From contig JBAWVS010000001.1 in the NCBI GenBank assembly GCA_037147175.1, positions 62,001 through 126,000 of the forward strand: a stretch of DNA of 64,000 nt, read 5' to 3'. Position 1 is the first letter of the stretch, and the number at the start of each line of letters is the position of its first letter. Under the pieces are notes generated by a model, which saw only the letters and a list, made by a program, of their open reading frames with translations, searched no databases and was not told the origin of the DNA. This stretch comes from a bacterium. Lineage in GTDB: Bacteria; Cyanobacteriota; Vampirovibrionia; Gastranaerophilales; UBA9971. The position numbers and the translations under genes are program-made. Of the stretch, positions 7,967 through 16,613 are shown piece by piece.

Positions 7967-8923
7967 TTAATGTAAAGAAGATCCGCACTTGCCGCAGAAA
8001 TGAAATTCTTCAGGCAAGTATTTAGTTTTACAGGTTTTGCACTCTTTTAAATTTGCACCCCAGAGTGTTTCAGAGGATTGGTTATTTTTAGCTTTTTCTC
8101 TTATTTTTAAGTAATCAGGATTTCTTTTTTCAACAAAGCCTTGCATTCCTTCATGAACTTCAAGAGATGAAAAATGAAGGCTTAGCCAATCTTTTGCATG
8201 TCCTATAGTACTATGCCATGCGAAATCTTTCCAAAAATTAAGCTGCTGTTTAGTATATCTGGTGCATTCAGGGAATTTATTTATAAGTTTTTGGGTTAGT
8301 TCATTAATTTTTGAATCAAGTTCTTCATAAGGCACAACATAGTTTACAAGTCCCCACTCAAGGGCTTTTTGTGCATTTATAGATTCATTTAATAAAAGAA
8401 TTTCTCTTGCCCGTCTGTCTCCGACAATAATAGGCAAAAATTGAGTTGCTCCTCCTGCTGCGACGCTTCCTATGCTTGTTCCTACATGTTTTATAGTAAC
8501 GTGTTCAGCGGCTACCGCCAAATCGCAAGACATGTTAATTTCGTTTCCCCCACCGACAACCATCCCGTTGAGTCTTGCTATTGTGGGTTTTCCGCAATTT
8601 CTCAATAAGTCATGAAATTGGTTAAAAACGCCCATCCATTTGTAAAAATCACGCGGTCGGTTTATAAATTCAGAAGCGTATTCTTTTACGTCACCGCCTG
8701 TGCAAAAAGCTTTTTCTCCTGCTCCTGTTATTATAATTACTGCAATCCCGTCATCCCATGAGGCATCCTGAAGGGCGGTAATCATTTCTTGAAGGGTAAT
8801 TATGCTGTAGGCATTGTAAACTTCGGGTCTATTTATTGTGATAGTGCCAACCCAGTCGGATTTTTTATATAGAATTTCTGAAAAATTAAATTCTTCAGGA
8901 ATTTTAGGTGTAAATTGTTTCAT
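7967..8923 (-). CDS. crotonase-family protein with C-terminal zinc ribbon, BamA/oxocyclohexenecarbonyl-CoA hydrolase-like
   Basis: The protein has 318 residues. Residues about 15-270 are a crotonase fold with TITINRPEVYNAYS, GEKAFCTGGDVKEYASEF, RLNGMVVGGGNEINMSCDLAVA and IGSVAAGGATQFLPIIVG. The run CTGG-x-KEY, NGM-x-x-GGG-x-EI-x-M-x-CD and GGAT-x-FLP resembles the ring-cleaving 6-oxocyclohex-1-ene-1-carbonyl-CoA hydrolase (BamA/Oah) more than ordinary enoyl-CoA hydratases or MenB. The last 35 residues add CKTCKT...HFCGKCGSSLH, a CxxC-x13-CxxC zinc ribbon, unusual for the family. It is the first gene of the set with the hemerythrin and the Dch-like gene. Substrate unknown. Confidence 0.75.
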   Translation of the reverse strand: MKQFTPKIPEEFNFSEILYKKSDWVGTITINRPEVYNAYSIITLQEMITALQDASWDDGIAVIIITGAGEKAFCTGGDVKEYASEFINRPRDFYKWMGVFNQFHDLLRNCGKPTIARLNGMVVGGGNEINMSCDLAVAAEHVTIKHVGTSIGSVAAGGATQFLPIIVGDRRAREILLLNESINAQKALEWGLVNYVVPYEELDSKINELTQKLINKFPECTRYTKQQLNFWKDFAWHSTIGHAKDWLSLHFSSLEVHEGMQGFVEKRNPDYLKIREKAKNNQSSETLWGANLKECKTCKTKYLPEEFHFCGKCGSSLH

Positions 8924-9042
8924 ATTTTTCTCCGATTAGCCTTAGTATATCATACAAAACAGGATATTTTAGCCTACCGGAAAGAAAAGAGCTAAACCGC
9001 ACTTGATGAGGATGATGCTTTTGCGATTTAACATTTAAATAT

Positions 9043-9417
9043 TTAAGAATTAACCTTCGTTGTTAATTTCGTATAGGTTTCTAAAATCCATTTTTTTGTC
9101 GCATCAGCGCTTTTAAATATAGGATTAGTTACTTTTTCACCGATTGAAGTAGAATCAAAAAGCTGCTGAATACCGCCAAGCGAGAGAGAAAAGTAAGAGG
9201 CAGGAGTTTCCTTTGGTCGATCGACCCCGGATCGATAAAAAACATCGGAATTTGCAGGAACAAAATTTAAATTTAAAGAATCTTTAATTCCGTTGTTAGC
9301 CAGTTCGGTTTTTGCTGCATTTGCGCCTGCAATAAATTTTTCAAAGAGTTTGTTTTCTTTTTGAATATTAATCTTTAATTTAGTCCCAAAAGCAATGTTT
9401 GATTGTTGAATTTTCAT
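9043..9417 (-). CDS. small hypothetical protein, lineage type
   Basis: A 124-residue soluble protein of unknown role. It begins MKIQQSNIAFGTKLKI, a start style I associate with families of small proteins in Melainabacteria. No motif, signal peptide or membrane segment is seen. A mid-region FVPANSDVFYRSGVDRP stands out but is unassigned. The start ATG is supported by AAGGAAGTAAC upstream. The upstream region shares the direct-repeat element with the gene at 2083-2655. Confidence 0.6.
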   Translation of the reverse strand: MKIQQSNIAFGTKLKINIQKENKLFEKFIAGANAAKTELANNGIKDSLNLNFVPANSDVFYRSGVDRPKETPASYFSLSLGGIQQLFDSTSIGEKVTNPIFKSADATKKWILETYTKLTTKVNS

Positions 9418-9485
9418 TTTTAGTTACTTCCTTTTGTTACTTAATTAATTAAATTTTGTATCTGCTAATTATAATAATCCTAAAA

Positions 9486-9535
9486 ATAAAAGTTGATAGT
9501 TTTATCCATTCGTTTTTACAAATCTTTACAAAAAG
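9486..9535 (-). promoter_or_regulatory. shared upstream element, copy 2 (TTTGTAAAG direct repeat)
   Basis: On the minus strand: TTTTTGTAAAGATTTGTAAA, then TGGATAAAA and TCAA. It is about 72 bp before the 9417 start and matches the copy at 2728-2775 over roughly 45 bp. Likely a promoter or activator site shared by the two small-protein genes. Confidence 0.45.
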
Positions 9536-9571
9536 TTTTTGTAAGAAAGAGAGAAAGGCATTAAAATTTGC

Positions 9572-11968
9572 TTAATTTCGGATAATTTTACTGGAACCTT
9601 TTTCAGTATTATATTCTATGGTAATTATATTGTCTATTTCATTTTTTATGTCTTCAATATGAGTAATTAAAATTACCTGCTCGAAGTTATTTATGAGATT
9701 TCTCAATAAATTTACTACGTTATTCCTCCTATTTTCGTCAAGAGAACCGAATATTTCATCCAAAATTAATAAAGACAGAGTTTTACCTGATCGTTGTGCA
9801 ATTATTTGAGAAATAGCAAGCCTTACACAAAGATTAACAAGGTCTTCTTCTCCTCCTGAGATAACCGGCTTGATTTCACCGTCATCATGAAGGCATATTT
9901 CATATTTTTCGTTTAATTCAAGCTCTGAATATCTTCCATCAGTGAGATCTACAAGAAATTTGCTTGCAAGTTCCGAAATCTCAGGACGTGCCTGATTGTT
10001 TAATTTTTCCCAGAATTGACCGTAAAATCTTTCTAATTCGATAAGCAGGTCTAATCGTCCTTGTTTTTCTTTTATATAATTGAGTTTTTCCTTGTTGGAA
10101 TCTTCCTGTTTTTTAATCCATTCAAGCTTATCTTTTTTATTTATTTCTTGCTCTTCAATTTTACCAAGTTCATTTTTTAAATTATAAAAAGACTCTTTTG
10201 TTAATTGAAAAGCCTTTTCGATTTTTAAAAAGCTGTCTTCTGAATAATTAAATTCTTTTAATTCTTTGTCAGCTTGCTTTTTTTTTGTTTCTATTTCTTG
10301 TTTCACTCCTATTGAGTCTTGAAGCTCATTTTTAATTTTGTCAAAGTCAGCTAACTCGGCATTTAACGTTAAAATTTGTTCGTAATTATTTCTAAGAGGA
10401 AGAATTTTTTCTCTTAAGTTGTTTAAAGTCTTATTATCAAATCCTTCCGGTATTTTTACCAGTTCTTCCTTGATTTTTATTTTTTCAAGAGTTTTAGTTT
10501 CAATTTCATTTTTTATAATTAAAAATCGTCTTTTTTCTTCCTCATACTGACCCTGAAAGTTCATTAACTCAGCGTATTCTTTTTCTTTTTGTTCTTTTTT
10601 CTTTTTAAATTCAGTTAATTCAGCCGAATTAACATTCAATTTTTCGTATTCTGTCTTTAAAATTTGTATTTCTTTTTCTAAAGTCTTTATCTGGTCTTTA
10701 AAATTACCTGTAACTTTCTCAAATTCTCCTTTTAAGGTCCTTTCACAGGTAGGACAAATCCCTTCTTCACCTTTGTTCTTAATCAAAGAAAGTTGTTTTT
10801 GCGTTTTTTCCACTTCTTTCTGCTTTTGAGAAATTAAAACTTCGTTTTCTTTTTTACATGCAGTGATTTTCGTTTCAATTTCCTTGATTTTTTCAATTAA
10901 ATCGGAAATTTCTTCCTTAATAAAAGGTATTTTATCTACAATAAGACGTTTTTCTTTCCCTGACTTAATAACTTCTTCCTGTTGAAGAGTTTTTTCTTTA
11001 ATTTCTTTGTCTAAACCCTCAATTTTAGAAAGATAAGTTTGCCGTAATGCTTCTTTTTCCTGTAATTTCTCTAATTCCTTGATTTTGAAGTCTGTTTCTT
11101 TGTACTCTGTCTCAAATTTACTTATTTCTGCAAGAATTTTTGATTTTTCTTCCAGATTTTCAAATTTTTCCTTTAAAGAAACAATATTTTTTTCCATAAA
11201 AGCACTTTTTTCTGTCAAAAATTCGATTTCTCGAGTATTTTTGTCAAATTTTTCCTTAATTTCTTTAATTTTTTCCCATTCAGGTTCAATTTTAGCAATT
11301 TCATCGGTGCATTTGTTAAATTCTTTTTGCTTCGCGACTAAATTGTTATTAATTTCTTCCAATTCGGCTCGGGCAATCTTTTTTTCTTCTTTAAGAGAAT
11401 CCAAATCAGCAATACCTTGCTTTAATCCTGTTATTTCATAGTTAATACTATTTTTATCAGTTCTTATCTGCTCTTGAATTTCTCTTATCTTTTCATAGTT
11501 CAAAACTTTGGAAATAAATTTCCTTCTTTCAAGCGGTTTCTGGTTTCCTAGAAAATTTAGCTCTTTCTGACCTGTAAAATAAGTATTAAAAAACTCATCT
11601 TTTGTCATTCCCAGTTTGTCTGTCAGGTATTTAGTAACTTCCTGCTGTGTTGTAACAATCGGAGCCTGATTGTCTCCCAAATAAAGCTCTGCTTTGTCCA
11701 GAAATCTTTCAATTCTGAAAACCTCGTCATCAAGGTAAAAAATAAGTTCAACCCTGACTTTTGCTCTTGCTTTAGCCTTATTAAACTTTATTGTGTCCTT
11801 ATTTCCTCTAGCAGCATCAGTTCCATATATTGACCATGTTATTGCTTCAAGAATAGTACTTTTTCCGGCACCATTAGTGCCGTTAATTATAGTAATGCCG
11901 TCTGTAAACTCTATAAAAGAGTCTTCATGCTGCCTGAAATTCTCAAGTTTTAATGATTTAAGCTTCAT
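9572..11968 (-). CDS. sbcC: Rad50/SbcC-type SMC ATPase
   Basis: A 798-residue ATPase partner of the Mre11/SbcD nuclease in DNA double-strand break processing. The N-terminal head has LENFRQHEDSFIEF and the P-loop NGTNGAGKSTILEA. Then two long Glu/Lys-rich coiled coils flank a zinc hook with CPTC (Cys405 and Cys408, in GICPTCERT), which dimerises arms. The C-terminal head has the ABC signature region VISGGEEDLVNLCVRLA and Walker B LLILDEIFGSLDE, ending in the D-loop and the LITHIEDI switch His. At about 800 residues it is nearer archaeal Rad50 than E. coli SbcC (1048). It follows sbcD by 13 bp as the last gene of the nurA-herA-sbcD-sbcC operon. Confidence 0.93.
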   Translation of the reverse strand: MKLKSLKLENFRQHEDSFIEFTDGITIINGTNGAGKSTILEAITWSIYGTDAARGNKDTIKFNKAKARAKVRVELIFYLDDEVFRIERFLDKAELYLGDNQAPIVTTQQEVTKYLTDKLGMTKDEFFNTYFTGQKELNFLGNQKPLERRKFISKVLNYEKIREIQEQIRTDKNSINYEITGLKQGIADLDSLKEEKKIARAELEEINNNLVAKQKEFNKCTDEIAKIEPEWEKIKEIKEKFDKNTREIEFLTEKSAFMEKNIVSLKEKFENLEEKSKILAEISKFETEYKETDFKIKELEKLQEKEALRQTYLSKIEGLDKEIKEKTLQQEEVIKSGKEKRLIVDKIPFIKEEISDLIEKIKEIETKITACKKENEVLISQKQKEVEKTQKQLSLIKNKGEEGICPTCERTLKGEFEKVTGNFKDQIKTLEKEIQILKTEYEKLNVNSAELTEFKKKKEQKEKEYAELMNFQGQYEEEKRRFLIIKNEIETKTLEKIKIKEELVKIPEGFDNKTLNNLREKILPLRNNYEQILTLNAELADFDKIKNELQDSIGVKQEIETKKKQADKELKEFNYSEDSFLKIEKAFQLTKESFYNLKNELGKIEEQEINKKDKLEWIKKQEDSNKEKLNYIKEKQGRLDLLIELERFYGQFWEKLNNQARPEISELASKFLVDLTDGRYSELELNEKYEICLHDDGEIKPVISGGEEDLVNLCVRLAISQIIAQRSGKTLSLLILDEIFGSLDENRRNNVVNLLRNLINNFEQVILITHIEDIKNEIDNIITIEYNTEKGSSKIIRN

Positions 11969-11981
11969 AAAAAATATCTTA

Positions 11982-13127
11982 TCATATACTTACAGCCTTT
12001 AAATAATCTTTTGCCAGATTGTTAAACATTTCCTGATTCAACCCCTGCGCCAATTCAAAAACATTTAACTCTGCATCAAGTGCTTCATGAAGGTTTTTTC
12101 GTTTTTCGACAGGGTTTCCTTCCTTGTCAAAAGTCAGATTCACGTCCTTTTTTATGAAATTAAGCATGAAATGAACTGCTTTTTTTCTGTATTCCCTGAT
12201 TTTAGTGTAATTTAGATTTCTTATCGCCAGAGGGTCTATGTTATCAAGGGTTATTCTAACTATAGAATTTTCAAAATCATTTATTTTTGCTACTTCTTCA
12301 TCAATATAGGCGTTAATTTCCTCTGCGGTGAGAGTATCCGCATTAATTTTTTTTATATCAACCACTGTTCTTGGTGTTTGGAGCGGATGAAACGTTATTT
12401 TTTTTGTTTCAAGGTTATATTCAATGAAACCTTTAGGGTCTTTGGCTTCTTGCCAAATATTTGAGCTGGTTCTTTCTATCGCTCCAGAGTAATATATGTT
12501 TTCTTCAAGCTCTGTATATTTGTGATAGTGCCCCAGAGCTACATAATCCCACTCTGAACCGTTAATCTTCTCTGAATCAACAAGTTCTTCGGAGCTATGT
12601 TTGGATAATTCAGGGCATTTTACGCTGTTATAAGAACAATGCATAGTCAAAACATTGTATTTATAACCTCTATCAGGAGTTAAAGTTGTTTTATTGAGTT
12701 CATACAAAGCATTATGCGGAATGCATAAAATGCTTGCATTTAAATTCTCGAAGACAACCTGTTCAATTTGCCCATCTACAACTTTAACATTTGGAATGGT
12801 AGTTTCAAGAAGTTTTAGAATACTTCCTGATTCCACCGACTTTGAAGACTCATGGTTGCCTGAAATTAGAACTATAGGAGCATTGCAGTTTTTTCTGAAA
12901 TTATTAAGAAGCTTAATCGTCAAATAAATTGTGGAATTGCTCGGTCTTGGCTTGTGAAAAATATCTCCCGCCATCAAAACAAGGTCAGGTTTAAGTTCTG
13001 AAACCTTATCAAGTGCTTCTTTAAATGTTTTGACAACATCTTTTTCCCGAATATTCAAGCCTTCAGGACTTAATTTATTATATGACCTGTAGCCCAGATG
13101 CAAATCGGCAAGATGAATAATTTTCAT
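11982..13127 (-). CDS. sbcD: Mre11/SbcD-type DNA repair exonuclease subunit
   Basis: A 381-residue metallophosphoesterase nuclease. The five metal-binding motifs are all visible: HLADLHLGY, LMAGDIFHKP, ISGNHESSK, LTMHCSYNS and ALGHYHKY. The C-terminal third should be the capping and Rad50-binding region (NVFELAQGLNQEMFN). It acts with the Rad50-like protein encoded 13 bp downstream. Upstream herA ends 6 bp before its start, so the genes are tightly packed. The CSYNS block, where many SbcDs have HxH, and the length are closest to the archaeal-like Mre11 branch by eye, but this needs a tree. Confidence 0.93.
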   Translation of the reverse strand: MKIIHLADLHLGYRSYNKLSPEGLNIREKDVVKTFKEALDKVSELKPDLVLMAGDIFHKPRPSNSTIYLTIKLLNNFRKNCNAPIVLISGNHESSKSVESGSILKLLETTIPNVKVVDGQIEQVVFENLNASILCIPHNALYELNKTTLTPDRGYKYNVLTMHCSYNSVKCPELSKHSSEELVDSEKINGSEWDYVALGHYHKYTELEENIYYSGAIERTSSNIWQEAKDPKGFIEYNLETKKITFHPLQTPRTVVDIKKINADTLTAEEINAYIDEEVAKINDFENSIVRITLDNIDPLAIRNLNYTKIREYRKKAVHFMLNFIKKDVNLTFDKEGNPVEKRKNLHEALDAELNVFELAQGLNQEMFNNLAKDYLKAVSI

Positions 13128-13133
13128 AGTGTT

Positions 13134-15119
13134 TTACTCTTTTAACCAGTCGTCAATATCTGTATTGCCTACCGATGGAGAAAGTTTTTCTTCAAAGCTT
13201 TCTCTTTGAGGCTTTTTTCGCAATATATTTTTAAAATATTCGAGAGGATTGTCTTTGCCTTTCCTCTCGGTTTCATTGAAAGCCCTTTTTACTTCTTCTT
13301 TATCGACATCGCAAATAGCGTTTTTAATATCATTCGCTTTGATTTTATGGTCAAGGCGTTTGAAATTAATAATCATTGCATCTTCAAAATTTCTTTCCGC
13401 TACGGGAGGAAACTTTTTAGAGCCGTCCTGACTTGTCATAAAAGGCGGGCGCGGGAATCTTACAAAGATATACTGATTAAAATGCGGATGCCTGATGAGA
13501 AGTTTCCCTTTTTCAAGTACTGTTAATTCGGCTTTAATACTTGAAGGCATGACACTGTAGCCCTGAGAAGCCAGTTCGTCCATGTCCATACGTCCGTAAA
13601 TACTTGTTCCGCAGTTTCCGACAATTCTTTTGTGAACCTGTGATTTAAACTGCTGTGCAGAAAAGAGGATTAAGCCCAAGTATCTTCCTCTTTCGGAAAT
13701 TTCCAGCAGGGTTTGTTTGAGATAAGAATTTCCAGAGTCGCCGGAAGCGTATTTATTAAGCTCATCCACAAAAATTATGACCTTATCAACGCCAAGTTTC
13801 TTGTTTTCAAGCTGTTCTTTCAGTTTTTCAACAGTTCTGGTAAACACCAAATCCTGAGCAATAGGAATCATTCCTGCTATATCTACAACATAAACCCCTT
13901 TGTCTTTAAATTCTCCCCATGGTAAGTCATGCATGGAAGAATCATTAGTCACAAGTCCTTTGCAGCGGGTTTTTATGTTCATAAGCCTGTTATAAATTTT
14001 TCTTATTGTAGGGATTGCATGCCCTCTCCACTGTTGTTTCCCTTCGCCGTTGCCTTTTTCTTCATCTCCTGCTTCTGCGAAAATCCTCTGAAACCATTCT
14101 TCAAGGTCGTTAAAATTCTTTATTTTCTTATGTACGCAATAATGAGAATCCGGTTTATCTTGATTTATCACTTTTTCTTTCATGAAAGAAAGAAAAGCAT
14201 CCGCCTTTGCATCGATATCATCATTGTTTAAAAGCACCTGCACATGGTCAAAAATCTCTTCCAAACCCCAGCTTAATGGATTTACGTTGTGCATAAGGTG
14301 ATCATTTGTTCTTAAGGTGTTTAAATTTACTCCGTCATCCTTATAAGGAGCGTAATATTCAACATTTTCAAAAGCATTTACTTCCATACCAAGCTTTTTA
14401 TACATTTCTTTTTCTTCTTCAGAAAGATTTTCCGCAGGCTGGTCAAGAAACAAAAGGTCATAACCTTTTACATTAAAAAGAACCGTAGCAATTTTTTCAT
14501 TGTTATCGCTCTGATACTTTTGAAAAATGCTGCTCAAAAGGAATTCTATAATGCTGGTCTTTGTTGCAAGCCCTGAAACTCCTGTAACATTCAAATGTGC
14601 GGCTTCCGGCCCTAAAAGGAAATTAGAATCAAGATAAACAGGAGATTGGTTTTCCCCGTTTACGTAAAGCCCGACAGGGATTTGGGAATCTTCAAATTTA
14701 TCCATTCTCAGGGATTTTTTTACGTCAGCATCCTCCGCCAGAAAGACATTTCCGATCGGGACAGGCTGAATAGGTTCTTCAGGTTCCATTTTTAAGACAG
14801 ATGCCGTGTAATACCTTATTTCCGGTCTTTCTGTCTGGGCAAGGCGGTTTTCTTGAGGCTCCCTATCGGCACTTATGTAATCATGCATCGGTGATTCCAG
14901 GTCGGTGTAGCTTATGCCTTCATTTACAATTCCGTAAATCGTTCTTTTGTATTCCGCATTTTTTTTATCGGAATAAACCCTGTCGCTCTCAATCTTGACA
15001 ATGGTTCCAATTCCTACAGGAGAGTCAAGATTTGTCCAAAAACTGAAAGTCTGTGCAGTATTAGGCTTTTTTTCAGTTGCAACAACTCTTCCTATAACTT
15101 TATTTTCTGTTTCGTTCAT
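13134..15119 (-). CDS. herA: HerA/FtsK-type DNA translocase ATPase
   Basis: The protein has 661 residues. An N-terminal HAS-barrel-like region (IGRVVATEKKPN, IGTIVKIES, IYGIVNEG) is followed by a RecA-like core. The expected P-loop is LNVTGVSGLATKTSIIEF around residue 176; here a threonine precedes the lysine, not the usual glycine, so the loop is non-canonical. Walker B is VIIFVDELNKYA (about 446). The HerA-type sensor/arginine region LLEISERGRYLGLILFSAQQ and NCGTSIYGRMD follow. HerA forms a hexamer that pumps DNA and works with NurA nuclease in end resection. Here the NurA-like gene is immediately upstream (63 bp) and Mre11/Rad50 genes downstream (6 bp), which strongly supports the call. 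Confidence 0.85.
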   Translation of the reverse strand: MNETENKVIGRVVATEKKPNTAQTFSFWTNLDSPVGIGTIVKIESDRVYSDKKNAEYKRTIYGIVNEGISYTDLESPMHDYISADREPQENRLAQTERPEIRYYTASVLKMEPEEPIQPVPIGNVFLAEDADVKKSLRMDKFEDSQIPVGLYVNGENQSPVYLDSNFLLGPEAAHLNVTGVSGLATKTSIIEFLLSSIFQKYQSDNNEKIATVLFNVKGYDLLFLDQPAENLSEEEKEMYKKLGMEVNAFENVEYYAPYKDDGVNLNTLRTNDHLMHNVNPLSWGLEEIFDHVQVLLNNDDIDAKADAFLSFMKEKVINQDKPDSHYCVHKKIKNFNDLEEWFQRIFAEAGDEEKGNGEGKQQWRGHAIPTIRKIYNRLMNIKTRCKGLVTNDSSMHDLPWGEFKDKGVYVVDIAGMIPIAQDLVFTRTVEKLKEQLENKKLGVDKVIIFVDELNKYASGDSGNSYLKQTLLEISERGRYLGLILFSAQQFKSQVHKRIVGNCGTSIYGRMDMDELASQGYSVMPSSIKAELTVLEKGKLLIRHPHFNQYIFVRFPRPPFMTSQDGSKKFPPVAERNFEDAMIINFKRLDHKIKANDIKNAICDVDKEEVKRAFNETERKGKDNPLEYFKNILRKKPQRESFEEKLSPSVGNTDIDDWLKE

Positions 15120-15182
15120 ATTAAAACCTTATTTTTATACTTATAATAATACTTTAACAATATAAATTTTGTTATAAAAAAA

Positions 15183-16244
15183 TCAAGAAAGACTTTCAAT
15201 CATTGTCCAACCGGGAGCTTTTGCTTTCAAATAGTCTTCGCAGTATTTAATGGGATAAATCATCCTATCCCAACGTGAAGCAGGAAATCCGACTGGTTTT
15301 GTTTCCAGCAAAATCCATGAACTTATCTCATCAACTCTGCTAATAAGTTCTTTTTTAGCTGGAATTTCTACTCTTACAATCCCAAAATCGTTTACACCAT
15401 TGCGTTTGTCATGGTGCAGTCTTAAATACCATGTAAAAATATCTTTTTTCTTCCCTGTTTTATCATATGGTTGAAAAACGCTTGAACGTTGACCTTTCTC
15501 CATAGAATAAAGTTCACACATCTTTTCAAAAGGGAAATAATAAACTCCGTGAGATTTGACTATTCCTGCAATATTTGAACTTTCCAGAATATTTTGGCTT
15601 TTAGTATTCAAAGTCCCGTCCACAAAAAGCCAGCCGTCTTTAAATTTTGAGTCCAGCCATTTATTTGTCAGTTTATCTTCAATTTTTCTTCTTTTTTCCT
15701 GTATTTCACTGTGAGCCTGTTGGATAAATTCATCGGGGAATACGGGATAGGCTTTTCTTTTTCCCTGATTTGGAATTATGCCGACATTTTTATAATTATT
15801 TTTTATTTTTTCGATTTCTTTAAGCTCAAAATAGTGTGAAGGGCAATTATTATTTTCTTTCACAGGAATATAAAAAATTCCCTCCCCTATTTCTAAGTCT
15901 GTAGAATGCAAAGTTTTATCAGTCCTTTTTAAAACTGCCGCTCCGACATAACCGTAAATAACAGGGATAGTCCGAAGATAGCAAAGTATTTTTTTTCTTT
16001 CAATTCCGTCAAGAAAATAAGAAAACCCTGAAGCAGCTGTTTTTATTTGAATTTTTTTAAATTTTAATTCTCCGCAGGGTTCATCTTCTTTTATAATGTC
16101 TGCTTTTCTTTGTTCAAAATCATTTTCAGGTTTGGAAAAGTTATCATTTTCGGAATTAAAAAAAGTTTTGGGGATTTTTATATCTTCCCCGTTAAGTTTT
16201 TTTTCTTTTATAAAACCCTGAAAAATTTTTAATTCTAAAGTCAT
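15183..16244 (-). CDS. nurA: NurA-like nuclease domain protein
   Basis: A 353-residue protein with the spaced features of NurA 5'-3' nucleases: a first acidic motif SYFLDGIERK (about residue 77), a second GWLFVDGTLN (about 207), the GIVKSHGVYY segment, the long strand FTWYLRLHHD, and a terminal VRVEIPAKKEL...VGFPASRWDRMIYPIKYCEDYLK resembling the family's final R-E, YP and Ah/A motif. Similarity is distant and the call rests partly on its place before herA. It would trim DNA ends with HerA. It is the first gene of the operon; upstream lie the twin small RNAs. A weak AGAAGG precedes the ATG. Confidence 0.72.
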   Translation of the reverse strand: MTLELKIFQGFIKEKKLNGEDIKIPKTFFNSENDNFSKPENDFEQRKADIIKEDEPCGELKFKKIQIKTAASGFSYFLDGIERKKILCYLRTIPVIYGYVGAAVLKRTDKTLHSTDLEIGEGIFYIPVKENNNCPSHYFELKEIEKIKNNYKNVGIIPNQGKRKAYPVFPDEFIQQAHSEIQEKRRKIEDKLTNKWLDSKFKDGWLFVDGTLNTKSQNILESSNIAGIVKSHGVYYFPFEKMCELYSMEKGQRSSVFQPYDKTGKKKDIFTWYLRLHHDKRNGVNDFGIVRVEIPAKKELISRVDEISSWILLETKPVGFPASRWDRMIYPIKYCEDYLKAKAPGWTMIESLS

Positions 16245-16381
16245 TTAAAACCCTTCTCTTTTGAATTAATTTTAAGGCTTATTATAAAATTTTGAAAGAT
16301 ATTTTTTAAATGAACTTCGCCGATATTTTATTATTTGTAATGACAAAAATATTTTGATTTTAAAATAATATAAAAATTTGC

Positions 16382-16457
16382 AAAAAAAATGCCGCTCTTT
16401 TTGGGGCGGCTACTAGACTCGGGGGAGGAGGTTTGGGTAGGGTCTTTATGACCTTAC
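16382..16457 (-). ncRNA. candidate small RNA A, CU-rich with intrinsic terminator
   Basis: Read on the minus strand: a 5' hairpin (GGTC / GACC at 16441-16452), an 18-nt unpaired linker ACCCAAACCTCCTCCCCC (16422-16439), a GAGTCTAGTA spacer, a GC-rich hairpin (16391-16410) and eight T (16382-16389). The last two make a textbook rho-independent terminator. The linker carries two CCTCC-type anti-Shine-Dalgarno blocks. Hairpin, open CU-rich stretch and terminator hairpin is the plan of the cyanobacterial Yfr1 RNA, but the motif is not the Yfr1 motif. The 5' end near 16457 is a guess from a TATAGT about 7 bp upstream. Confidence 0.6.
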
Positions 16458-16538
16458 TTTTACTATATCGGTATTTTATTTTAAAACTTTAATGTTTTTT
16501 TAAAATAAAAAGGGAAATTTTTATTCCTGTTATTGAGC

Positions 16539-16613
16539 AAAAAAAATGCCGCTCTTTTGGGGCGGCTACTAGACTCGGGGGAGGAGGTTTGGGTATGGTC
16601 GATTAGGACCTTA
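16539..16613 (-). ncRNA. candidate small RNA B, sibling of A
   Basis: The same plan as copy A: a 5' hairpin GGTC/GACC (16598-16610) with a changed loop, the identical CU-rich linker (16579-16596), a terminator hairpin (16548-16566) and eight T (16539-16546). The loop of the terminator is one base shorter. The upstream CATTAAAGTTTT block is shared with A. Further upstream, TTTGTAAAGATGTTGTAA (rc of about 16664-16683) resembles the element before the small-protein genes. Confidence 0.6.
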
